A stretch of DNA of 6,547 bases from Eubacterium sp. (GCA_017419895.1 JAFOKI010000123.1:1-6547); one strand, 5' to 3'; shown: positions 1 to 5,638, counted from the stretch's first letter. Numbers and translations: made by a program. The notes: generated from the sequence alone by a model not told the origin.

Positions 1-399
1 AACAAAGCCGCCGGCACGGCGAAATACACCATCTCAGGCACCAACTACTACGGAGGTACCATAACCAAGACCTTCAAGATAACAAAGGCCGAAAACCCGA
101 TGACAGTAAAAAACAAGACTGTTACCGTAAAATGGTCAAAGCTCCGGAAAAAGACACAGATTATCAAGCGCGCAGACGCATTCAATATCAAGACCGCAAA
201 AGGCGCTCTGACCTTCAAGGTATTGACTCACGACAAGAAAGCCAGGAACAAGTTATCCATATCAAAAGGCGGCAAACTGACCATCAAAAAAGGATCGAAG
301 CGCCGCACATATACATTTAAAATCAGGGTGACTGCAGCAGGTACGGCAAATTACAAAAAACTTGCCAAGACCATCACACTTAAGATAAAAGTCAAATAA
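1..399 (+). CDS. C-terminal end of a surface-type protein with a basic Ig-like/MBG-like tail (5' partial)
   Basis: The reading frame is open from base 1 to TAA at 397-399, so only the last 132 residues are visible; the start and any catalytic domain lie upstream of the window. The visible part begins in a segment resembling MBG/bacterial Ig-like repeats (NKAAGTAKYTISGTNYYGG) and continues into a lysine-rich tail beginning KAENPMTVKNKTVTVKW, with a later VTAAGTANY motif. Such tails recur at the C-termini of secreted proteins in clostridia and relatives, from memory of the family; their function is not established. Residues 1-132 align without gaps to residues 403-534 of the next gene's product, with about 29 differences (roughly 78% identity). 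There is no LPXTG motif or C-terminal membrane anchor, so attachment, if any, is probably non-covalent. The high positive charge would suit binding to anionic wall polymers, which is inference. No convincing terminator follows the stop. Confidence 0.8.
   Translation, partial: NKAAGTAKYTISGTNYYGGTITKTFKITKAENPMTVKNKTVTVKWSKLRKKTQIIKRADAFNIKTAKGALTFKVLTHDKKARNKLSISKGGKLTIKKGSKRRTYTFKIRVTAAGTANYKKLAKTITLKIKVK
1..399 (+). repeat. Direct repeat copy 1 (surface tail module)
   Basis: Bases 1-399 match 1714-2112 at a constant offset of 1713 with no insertion or deletion, ending at the stop codon in both copies. The copy probably starts before base 1. The constant register over 133 codons indicates duplication or gene conversion of a C-terminal module. 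Confidence 0.85.
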
Positions 400-432
400 G
401 TGATATTTCTTCATTTCATATTGTAATTTTGT

Positions 433-449
433 TGGACATACGCTGGACA
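433..449 (+). promoter_or_regulatory. TGGACAT-N4-TGGACA direct repeat, possible regulator site
   Basis: TGGACAT (433-439) is followed by four bases and TGGACA (444-449), giving an 11-bp period. The second half-site coincides with the proposed -35. A 7+4 arrangement of direct repeats is the architecture used by PhoB/OmpR-type response regulators, though the half-site sequence here is not a known consensus I recognise. The same arrangement occurs on the minus strand at 4595-4612. Confidence 0.35.
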
Positions 450-473
450 ACTTTGGTGTATTATAAAGATAAT
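444..473 (+). promoter_or_regulatory. Candidate sigma-A-type promoter for the phosphoesterase-hydrolase operon
   Basis: The -35 is TGGACA (444-449, 5 of 6 to TTGACA) and the -10 is GATAAT (468-473, 5 of 6 to TATAAT), with an 18-nt spacer, in the 108-nt gap upstream of the ATG at 508. TATAAA at 462-467 lies at poor spacing. The region is AT-rich, so chance matches are possible. Confidence 0.45.
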
Positions 474-486
474 AATACTTATCTTT
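465..486. repeat. Inverted repeat over the -10 (AAAGATAA-N6-TTATCTTT)
   Basis: Perfect 8-bp arms lie at 465-472 and 479-486 with the 6-nt spacer TAATAC. The element covers the proposed -10 and the likely transcription start, a usual place for a repressor operator. The stem is nearly all A-T, so it would be a weak RNA hairpin. It is seen directly; the operator role is inference. Confidence 0.4.
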
Positions 487-507
487 TATGCATCATAAGG
501 AAACAAT

Positions 508-2112
508 ATGCCTAACAGGAGATTACAAATAATCTGCTCGATACTTATTTGGGTAATCGCTCTGTTTCCGTGCGGCACATTTGCTGACACGCACTATATA
601 GCTGTAGCTTCTGATAGACATGATACTCCAAGCGCGATCTCGGAAGCGATGGGCAGCATGCCGAAATCAGTCGAGTACGTGAGTATCATCGGAGACAATA
701 CGGGCAATGGTCAGCACATGTCCACTCCTTATTACTCCTCGACCATTCTCAATGAAATCAAAAGTGTATTCCCAAGTCTTAAACCGGTGAGCGGTGCAAC
801 GATTCTTTGGGCTGATCATGACGAGGATGTCATTGACGATGCCGGGATGGTCTTCACGAACGGTGGATATGGATCCAGCCTCATGAAAGTCGGTAAAAAC
901 ACTGACGGTACGATAGCATACTACATTTACGGGATATCATATTTCGACATGACCACAGCCGCAGGGCGAATCATATCGGAAGGTCACTCTATAATCTATT
1001 CGGATCCGACACCTGAAGATTTTGCAAGGTATGAAGCTGAAGCAAAAAAATTTGAACGCTGGATCGATACTATAGAGTACAATGGCATACCAATCATAGT
1101 GCTGAGTCATGTGCCTCTCCATTACGCCAGGAAGGACAATCACGGAGCGGCTGCTTGGACAAAAGCGTTGAACTATGCGGCAACGGGCACTGAAACCCCC
1201 GGAACAAACGCCGATGTCACACGCAATGTAGTATTCTTGTTCGGTCACAATCACTCTTATGAAACCGGGCAGAACTATAGTACCGGAGGGCAATACAGCG
1301 GTGAATTCTACGTCCCGTGCGGCTCGACCATGAAAGTAGGGACGGACTCTAAAACCTTCGTACCGATCTATTTTACTTACACAACAGCAGGATACCTCAA
1401 ATCCAACAGAGCCGCCTCACTTATCACGATCGATGACGATATGATCCGCATCACGAAATACAAGAGCGGTAAAGTCGTGACCGACCTCTATGACAACGCG
1501 AGCAGGATAAGCGGCACGTTTGCGCGTATTCTCTTAACAACCAAGGATAAGACGATTGTGAGAACAGGTAAAATCCCAATCGGTTCTGCGAAAGTAACCG
1601 GTATCAAAAAGTCTTATGTGCACTCCGGGAAGAATCATACTCCTGTTCCGGCAGTCAAGCTCAACGGCAAGACCCTGACACCGGGAAGAGACTATAAAGT
1701 CTCTTATTCCTCCAATAAAGCTGCCGGCACGGCCAAATACACCATCAAAGGCACCAACTACTACGGAGGCACAATCAACGGGACTTTCAAGATCAAAAAG
1801 GCCGAAAACCCGATGACAGTGAAGAACAAGACCGTTACTGTGAAATGGTCAAAAGTCCGGAACAAGAAACTGACCATCAAGCGTGCAGACGCATTCAATA
1901 TCAAGAACGCAAAAGGCACCCTGACTTTCAAGATTCTTACTAACGACAAGAAAGCCGGGAAGAATATAACCGTATCGAAAGGCGGTAAACTGACACTCAA
2001 GAAGGGATTGAAACGCCGTACATATACACTCAGAATAGAAGTTACTGCTGCAGGTACTGCAAATTACAATAAGCTTGTCAAGAACGTCACACTTAAAATC
2101 AAAATCAAATAA
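508..2112 (+). CDS. Secreted calcineurin-like metallophosphoesterase with Ig-like/basic C-terminal tail
   Basis: This 534-residue protein starts with a signal peptide (basic MPNRR, hydrophobic residues 6-20, likely cleavage after TFA at 26), so it should act outside the cell. The catalytic part, about residues 28-320, carries metallophosphoesterase motifs in order: DRH (36-38), GD (62-63), ADHD (102-105) in place of the usual GNH[D/E], SHVPLH (H201, H205) and GHNH (246-249). These residues bind the two-metal centre that hydrolyses phosphomonoesters or diesters; the substrate cannot be read from sequence. From about 360 a repeat-like domain (VTGIKKSYVHSGKNHTPVP) leads into the basic tail shared with the upstream gene (403-534). 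The ATG at 508 follows AAGGA (497-501) at 6 nt. The alpha/beta hydrolase gene follows after 14 nt, suggesting co-expression. The Asn-to-Asp change at position 103 is unusual. Family confidence is high; enzymatic activity is unproven. Confidence 0.88.
   Translation: MPNRRLQIICSILIWVIALFPCGTFADTHYIAVASDRHDTPSAISEAMGSMPKSVEYVSIIGDNTGNGQHMSTPYYSSTILNEIKSVFPSLKPVSGATILWADHDEDVIDDAGMVFTNGGYGSSLMKVGKNTDGTIAYYIYGISYFDMTTAAGRIISEGHSIIYSDPTPEDFARYEAEAKKFERWIDTIEYNGIPIIVLSHVPLHYARKDNHGAAAWTKALNYAATGTETPGTNADVTRNVVFLFGHNHSYETGQNYSTGGQYSGEFYVPCGSTMKVGTDSKTFVPIYFTYTTAGYLKSNRAASLITIDDDMIRITKYKSGKVVTDLYDNASRISGTFARILLTTKDKTIVRTGKIPIGSAKVTGIKKSYVHSGKNHTPVPAVKLNGKTLTPGRDYKVSYSSNKAAGTAKYTIKGTNYYGGTINGTFKIKKAENPMTVKNKTVTVKWSKVRNKKLTIKRADAFNIKNAKGTLTFKILTNDKKAGKNITVSKGGKLTLKKGLKRRTYTLRIEVTAAGTANYNKLVKNVTLKIKIK
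1714..2112 (+). repeat. Direct repeat copy 2 (surface tail module)
   Basis: This is the second copy of the tail module and forms the 3' end of the metallophosphoesterase gene. Differences from copy 1 cluster in the middle (around residues 450-457 and 483-489), while blocks such as KAENPMTVKNKTVTVKWSK and VTAAGTANY are unchanged. Confidence 0.85.
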
Positions 2113-2126
2113 GGAGATGTTCCTTC

Positions 2127-3122
2127 ATGATCAAACAAAATTTCTATTATCCGTCAGCTGACGGGGCAACGAGGATCCACGCGATATGCTGGATACCTGA
2201 CGGTAAACCAAAAGCCATACTGCAGATCATCCATGGCATGGTCGAATTCATCGACCGTTATGATGAGTTTGCAAGATACCTGGTGAGTCACGGCTATCTC
2301 GTGTGCGGTGAAGACCACCTCGGACACGGTGAATCGGTGATTTCGGAAGACCGCCACGGATTCTTCGGTAAGAACGGGAATGCCTGGGTAATAGCCGACA
2401 TCCATAAGCTAAGGGAGATAATGACAGAAAAATATCCCGATGCGCAGTATCTGATGCTCGGTCACAGCATGGGATCGTTCCTTGTCCGGCAGTACATCAC
2501 TGAAGAAAACTGTGAATATGCGAAAGGACTCAGCGGAGTTGTGGTAATGGGCACCGGCTGGCAGCCGAATGCCGTGCTTAAACTTGGCAGATGGATCGCC
2601 AAAATGAACGGTCTCGAACAGGTCGGAAAGCGCTCAAAACTGATCGATTACATGAGTTTTGGCTCATATCTCAAGAAGATCCCGAATCCGCGCACGATCA
2701 GCGACTGGCTCACTAAAGACAATGATATCGTTGACCAGTATGTAGCAAACCCATGGTGCCAGTTCCATTTCACGCCAAACGGTTATTACCATATGTTCAG
2801 CGGCATGATAAAAGCTCATGACATAAACCGCATGAAAAATCTACCTGAGGGAATGCCGCTCCTTCTGACATCCGGTGCCGAGGATCCTGTCGGCAACTGG
2901 GGAAAAGGCGTACAGAAGGCTTACATGGTGTATCTCGAAAACACCAAGTGCGCAGTTGACATCCGCCTTTATGAAGATGACAGGCACGAGATCCTCAATG
3001 AAACCGACCGCGCGGAAGTTTTCAACGATCTCAGGCTTTTCTTCGACCATTGTCTCGAGGTATATCGTGAAACGTATGGCGTCGTACCGATGGATTCTGT
3101 CTATGGGGAAAAAGAAAACTGA
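2127..3122 (+). CDS. Alpha/beta hydrolase, monoacylglycerol lipase/lysophospholipase-like (serine aminopeptidase S33 type)
   Basis: This is a 331-residue protein without a signal peptide, so cytoplasmic. It has the hallmarks of the Hydrolase_4 group: an oxyanion-hole HGMVEFIDRY near H36-G37, the GEDHLGHGES block (61-70), the nucleophile elbow GHSMGS with Ser114, a likely catalytic Asp253 in GAEDPVG, and His287 in DDRHEI. The segment 145-235 would be the lid. Members cleave monoacylglycerols, lysophospholipids or similar esters; the exact substrate is not evident. The ATG is preceded by AAGGAG (2111-2116), which overlaps the TAA of the phosphoesterase gene, and the gap is 14 nt, so the two are translationally close and probably one operon. 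A secreted phosphoesterase followed by a cytoplasmic esterase would fit stepwise use of a phospholipid or glycerophosphodiester, but this is inference. A strong terminator follows at 3153. Length is typical to slightly long for the family. Confidence 0.9.
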   Translation: MIKQNFYYPSADGATRIHAICWIPDGKPKAILQIIHGMVEFIDRYDEFARYLVSHGYLVCGEDHLGHGESVISEDRHGFFGKNGNAWVIADIHKLREIMTEKYPDAQYLMLGHSMGSFLVRQYITEENCEYAKGLSGVVVMGTGWQPNAVLKLGRWIAKMNGLEQVGKRSKLIDYMSFGSYLKKIPNPRTISDWLTKDNDIVDQYVANPWCQFHFTPNGYYHMFSGMIKAHDINRMKNLPEGMPLLLTSGAEDPVGNWGKGVQKAYMVYLENTKCAVDIRLYEDDRHEILNETDRAEVFNDLRLFFDHCLEVYRETYGVVPMDSVYGEKEN

Positions 3123-3152
3123 TAAGAAACTGATTTCTACACATGAACAAAG

Positions 3153-3190
3153 AACCGGCTGCCGATGATTACGGCAGCCGGTTTTGCTTT
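3153..3190 (+). terminator. Rho-independent terminator of the phosphoesterase-hydrolase operon
   Basis: A perfect 12-bp stem (3153-3164 AACCGGCTGCCG with 3172-3183) and a 7-nt loop are followed by TTGCTTT, 30 nt after the hydrolase stop. Confidence 0.92.
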
Positions 3191-3200
3191 CCCAACATAT

Positions 3201-3241
3201 AACAAAGCCCTGCCACAGCCTCATTCGTGCCGTGACAGGGC
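3201..3241 (-). terminator. Minus-strand terminator just outside the IS left end
   Basis: The arms 3207-3219 and 3229-3241 form a 13-bp stem with a 9-nt loop. Read on the minus strand, the two imperfect positions become G-U pairs, so the RNA stem is fully paired, and it is followed by TTTGTTAT. Read on the plus strand the same positions are C-A or A-C mismatches and no T-run follows, so the minus strand is favoured. It lies 4 bp from the IS end and faces the plus-strand terminator at 3153-3190, as expected between convergent genes. Confidence 0.75.
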
Positions 3242-3245
3242 CCGT

Positions 3246-3274
3246 GATAGTGTCAAGGTTGTTTCGCAAATTCA
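3246..3274 (+). repeat. IS terminal inverted repeat, left (transposase 3' side)
   Basis: It begins GATAGTGTCAAGG and includes the core GTTTCGCAAATTCA at 3261-3274. It matches the reverse complement of 4553-4581 at 22 of 29 bases. Confidence 0.82.
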
Positions 3275-3299
3275 GTTTTGACCACTCGGCGACCGGCAG

Positions 3300-4470
3300 T
3301 TATCCGGCCAATGTTTCGGTCAGATCAGCATCCATTTCCAAGAGGTGATCCATGTTCATGTAGCGCTTGGTCCCCCAGTCAGTTCCGGCTACGTACCGGA
3401 GTCGGGCACAGACGAGCATCAGGGCACTGTTGCCGTCAGGGAAAGCTCCAATAGCTCTGGTCCGGCGCTTGATCTCACGATTGAGACGTTCAAGCGTATT
3501 GTTTGTCCGGATCCGCGTCCAGTGCTGGCTCGGAAAGTCCATAAAGGTAAGGGGCTCCTCGATGCCGTCTTCAACCTTTTTGGCTGCAGCTTGAAGCTTC
3601 ATTTCACGGAGTTTCCCGGCTACCTGATCTGCCTTTTGACGAGCAGCTCCTTTGCTTTCCTGGGCATGAATGGCTTTCAGCATCATTGCGACTGTCCGGG
3701 CTTTGCCCTTGGGAACGACTGAGAAAACGTTCCGTTAAAAGTGGACGATGCAGCGCTGATACTTCGCGTCTGGAAAGACCTCATGGACTGTCTCCAGCAT
3801 TCCGAGATTCTTGTCACCAATGACGAGCCGGACCCCGGTAAGGCCTCGTTCTTTGAGCCAGACGAAGAAGCTGCGCCAGCTCTCGTGGTCTTCCTTCATG
3901 TCTTCGGCAGCACCAAGGATCTCGCGGTAACCGTCCTGATCAACGCCGATCGCGACGAGGACCGAGACGTTCTGGACTTCACCGCCCCAGCTGCGTTTCA
4001 GGTAGACACCGTCCACGTAAACATACGCGTATTCGCCAGTGAGCGGGCGACAGCGCCATTTCTCGATGTTTTCGTAGGCCTTCTGGTTAAGGTTGCTGAC
4101 CGTACCGGAGGAAACACGGGTTCCCCATAAAGCTTCTGTGATATCCTCAACCCGTCTGACGGAAACACCGGCAAGGTACATCTCGATGAGCGCTTCCTCG
4201 ATCGAGGTCTCACGACGGCGGTAACGTTCGATGATAGCGGTTTCAAACTGAACGCCCTTGAGCTTGGGAACATGGAGTGTGACGTCACCGGAAGTCGTTG
4301 TAAAGTTGCGGTCATAATGACCGGAGCGATAACCCTTGCGGTCACCAGAACGCTCATAACGCTTCGTGCTCCAGAAGAGCATTGAGAGTCTCCTCGACAC
4401 TGCTTTTGACGAGATCTTTCAATTCACCCTTTATGGCAGCTTCGTTCAACTGTATAATGTTATCAGACAT
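3300..4470 (-). pseudogene. IS256-family transposase, frameshifted and with an internal stop
   Basis: A family transposase of about 390-400 residues would be encoded from ATG at 4470-4468, which has AAAGGAGGT about 6 nt upstream, to TAA at 3300-3302. The N-terminal piece (MSDNIIQLNE...LLEHEA) ends at a stop at 4354. The rest resumes in the +1 frame at KRYERSGDRKGYRSGHYDRN, with the junction near 4360-4365. Relatives have several extra residues here, so a deletion is likely. A second lesion, TAA at 3735-3737, interrupts RCIVHF-stop-RNVFS, where the family has Tyr. Frame continues beyond it to the end. The DDE residues remain readable: Asp in YVYVDGVY (4011-4013), Asp in VIGDKNLG (3813-3815) and Glu in NNTLERLNREI (3489-3491). 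Their spacings of 66 and 108 residues equal those of the IS256 enzyme. The catalytic Glu lies beyond the nonsense codon, so no product should be active. Neither break resembles a programmed frameshift. Confidence 0.92.
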
Positions 4471-4514
4471 GGTACTAAACCTCCTTTTCGGTTTAATTGA
4501 TGTGTGGTAACTCA

Positions 4515-4544
4515 ATCTTACCGAGCGGTGATAGACCATGTCTA
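4515..4544 (-). promoter_or_regulatory. Candidate transposase promoter inside the IS
   Basis: On the minus strand TAGACA (4539-4544, 5 of 6 to TTGACA) and TAAGAT (4515-4520, 4 of 6) are 18 nt apart, about 45 nt before the transposase ATG. The -35 sits inside the palindrome at 4530-4546. Confidence 0.35.
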
Positions 4545-4546
4545 TC
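4530..4546. repeat. 17-bp palindrome GATAGAC-CAT-GTCTATC in the IS leader
   Basis: Perfect 7-bp arms flank a 3-bp centre. It overlaps the proposed transposase -35, so it could be an operator; its tight 3-nt loop also permits an RNA hairpin in read-through transcripts. The palindrome is seen directly; both roles are inference. Confidence 0.4.
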
Positions 4547-4552
4547 TTTTTA

Positions 4553-4581
4553 TGAATTTGCGAAACTTATTTTACGTTATC
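4553..4581 (-). repeat. IS terminal inverted repeat, right (transposase 5' side)
   Basis: On the minus strand it begins GATAACGTAAAA and carries the core at 4553-4566. The outer half has diverged from the left end at seven positions, more than the untouched core. Confidence 0.82.
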
Positions 4582-4583
4582 AT

Positions 4584-4612
4584 CTTATAACGCCATGTCC
4601 AACAGATGTCCA
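4584..4612 (-). promoter_or_regulatory. Second TGGACAT-N4-TGGACAT repeat with promoter-like spacing, reading into the IS
   Basis: On the minus strand TGGACAT occurs at 4606-4612 and 4595-4601, again with an 11-bp period. Upstream TGGACA (4607-4612) and TATAAG (4584-4589) are 17 nt apart, a plausible promoter pointing into the IS right end. No intact gene lies downstream on this strand, so its role before the IS arrived is unclear. Confidence 0.35.
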
Positions 4613-4645
4613 GCGGAAAACCATATGCACCGGAAAAAAGGCACG

Positions 4646-4683
4646 AAAAAACGAACGCCTCCCAGGTGATTTTGGGAAGGCGT
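4646..4683 (-). terminator. Terminator downstream of the racemase gene
   Basis: Arms 4655-4664 (ACGCCTCCCA) and 4673-4683 (TGGGAAGGCGT) pair with one bulged base. On the minus strand the stem is followed, after TCG, by TTTTTT (4646-4651). It lies about 110 nt beyond the racemase stop and would end the minus-strand operon before the IS. Confidence 0.7.
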
Positions 4684-4728
4684 CCGAAACTGAAAATGAA
4701 AAAGTTAAACTATTTCAGCTGTTATTCC

Positions 4729-4787
4729 AATGCGCCGCTTGAGTTTTCAGGCATAAGCCTTTCGGGAGAGAGTTCCGGCGCATTTTT
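4729..4787 (+). terminator. Long-stem structured element with T-run on the plus strand
   Basis: AATGCGCCG (4729-4737) pairs with CGGCGCATT (4776-4784), followed by TTT and then A. The 38-nt interior contains a small hairpin AGGC-ATAA-GCCT (4750-4761) and possible U-G pairs that favour the plus-strand RNA. No plus-strand gene is intact just upstream; it may act as a two-sided barrier between convergent units or end an unannotated transcript. Its T-run ends 5 bp from the racemase stop codon. Confidence 0.5.
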
Positions 4788-4792
4788 ATCGC

Positions 4793-5557
4793 TTATAGAT
4801 ATCCGTAGTAACGTTTCTGGACCACTGCATGCTCTACCCAGTTTATGAGTGAGATAAAGTCATAAACCGGAAGTCCTGTCGCTCTCTGGATATCACAGGC
4901 ATAAGGCGGCAGATCGCTGCACTCAAGCAGGATCGCTCCGATCTCAGGATGCTCGTTGGTTACTTTTGCCGCAAGCTCTGAAAGGTCTTTCGCGAGCCTC
5001 TTATTGTCAAGGACAAGCTTGCCCCAGCGGATGGGCGCGAAGCTTTCCATGCTTCCTACGTCCTGGATAATGCAGTCGTCGATGTTCGCATTGACTTTCT
5101 TGAAGAATTCCGGCGTCATGCTGTCGCCGCTGGCGCACATGACAAGGATCTTCTGATCAGGTTTGAGTCCGAGCTTGATCAGCGGCACCTGTGTCAGGCT
5201 GGACATGAATACCGGAATGTCTACCGCCGCCGCTACCTGCTTCTGGAAGTGAGCGAAATACCCGCATGCACCGATTATGCAGCGCGCGCCGTCTTTTTCC
5301 AGCTCGACAGCAGCGTCCACTATCATTTTTTCGATCGATGGATCGCCGGCGAACAGCTGCTCTATCTCAAATGAGACCTTCTTGTAAATCACGGGAAAAT
5401 CGTATGTCAGCGCGTTCGCGACATTTCCCGGAAGTTTCGGATAGACCAGATCAACTGCGATGATGCCGACGGGATGTCCGCCAACGTACGCTCCGGTGCA
5501 AACGATATCCGAATACAGATCATCGGGACCCTGAATGTATCCTTTCCAATCAGCCAT
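4793..5557 (-). CDS. Aspartate/glutamate racemase-family protein
   Basis: This 254-residue cytoplasmic protein belongs to the two-cysteine, cofactor-independent Asp/Glu/hydantoin racemase superfamily. Members invert the alpha carbon of amino acids or related acids using one cysteine on each face. Here Cys98 in GACGYF and Cys213 in LLECSDLPPYA are the expected pair. The N-terminal block GIIAVDLVYPKLPGN followed by NALTYDFPV (31-55) is typical of a less-characterised branch, so the substrate is not known. I chose ATG at 5557-5555 because GGAGGAA (5561-5567) sits about 5 nt upstream; a TTG four codons earlier overlaps that ribosome binding site and is unlikely. It lies 125 nt downstream of an opine dehydrogenase gene on the same strand and is probably co-transcribed; a terminator follows at 4646-4683. 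Some relatives are maleate isomerases or decarboxylases, so racemase activity itself is an inference. Confidence 0.87.
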   Translation of the reverse strand: MADWKGYIQGPDDLYSDIVCTGAYVGGHPVGIIAVDLVYPKLPGNVANALTYDFPVIYKKVSFEIEQLFAGDPSIEKMIVDAAVELEKDGARCIIGACGYFAHFQKQVAAAVDIPVFMSSLTQVPLIKLGLKPDQKILVMCASGDSMTPEFFKKVNANIDDCIIQDVGSMESFAPIRWGKLVLDNKRLAKDLSELAAKVTNEHPEIGAILLECSDLPPYACDIQRATGLPVYDFISLINWVEHAVVQKRYYGYL

Positions 5558-5588
5558 TATTTCCTCCAAATAAAAGTTGCCTTCACTG

Positions 5589-5638
5589 CGCCTTAGTGAG
5601 CTTTGTCAACAAAGCCGCCTCCGGCGCCTACTAAGGCG
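5589..5638. repeat. Nested inverted repeats in the opine dehydrogenase-racemase spacer
   Basis: A perfect 9-bp outer stem (CGCCTTAGT 5589-5597 with ACTAAGGCG 5630-5638) encloses a 6-bp hairpin (GCTTTG 5600-5605, TCAA, CAAAGC 5610-5615) and an overlapping GCCG-CCTC-CGGC hairpin (5614-5625). The layout could fold as a small branched RNA in the leader of the racemase gene. No known riboswitch class was recognised. Confidence 0.5.

Larger units (their letters stand above)
3246..4581 (-). mobile_element. IS256-family (Mutator-type) insertion sequence, inactivated
   Basis: The element is about 1336 bp, within the family range. It is bounded by imperfect 29-bp terminal inverted repeats (3246-3274 and 4553-4581) that match at 22 of 29 positions, including a perfect 14-bp core GTTTCGCAAATTCA. 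Its single gene is a minus-strand transposase broken by a frame change and a nonsense codon. Flanks just outside the proposed ends (GGGCCCGT on the left, ATCTTATA on the right) do not match, so the 8-9-bp target duplication normal for IS256 elements is not visible. This could mean an old insertion, a rearranged flank, or ends placed slightly wrong. It could still move if a full-length relative supplies transposase. Confidence 0.88.
4471..4792. other. Gene-free stretch between the transposase start and the racemase stop
   Basis: These 322 bases hold the IS leader with a palindrome and candidate promoter, the right terminal repeat, the TGGACAT repeat, and two hairpin elements. Open frames on the plus strand here have no ribosome binding site or recognisable protein features, and they cross the IS boundary, so none is called as a gene. 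Confidence 0.7.

Noticed and set aside
937..1293. Minus-strand 118-codon frame inside the phosphoesterase gene
   Set aside because: It is antisense to the catalytic domain with its metal motifs and has no recognisable features.
3735..3737. Stop-codon recoding (readthrough or non-standard amino acid) in the transposase
   Set aside because: The codon is TAA, which also ends every other gene here; the separate frame lesion supports plain decay.
3345..4130. Plus-strand open frames of 75-129 codons inside the IS
   Set aside because: They are antisense shadows of the transposase, whose family motifs are clear on the minus strand.
4354..4400. Programmed ribosomal frameshift of the transposase
   Set aside because: No slippery heptamer of A or T runs is present, the shift is +1, and IS256 transposases are normally a single frame.
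4729..4787. Possible glycine-riboswitch remnant (TTTTCAGGCATAAG resembles TCTCAGGCAAAAGG)
   Set aside because: The paired core CACCGAAGG-type segment and the tandem aptamer layout are absent, and no glycine gene lies downstream on the plus strand.
4497..4848. Two overlapping plus-strand open frames of about 80 codons
   Set aside because: They have no ribosome binding site or protein-like features; one crosses the IS end and the other runs into the racemase gene on the opposite strand.
5581..5609. Own promoter for the racemase gene (perfect TTGACA on the minus strand at 5604-5609)
   Set aside because: No acceptable -10 lies 16-18 nt away, and the hexamer is part of a hairpin loop and stem.
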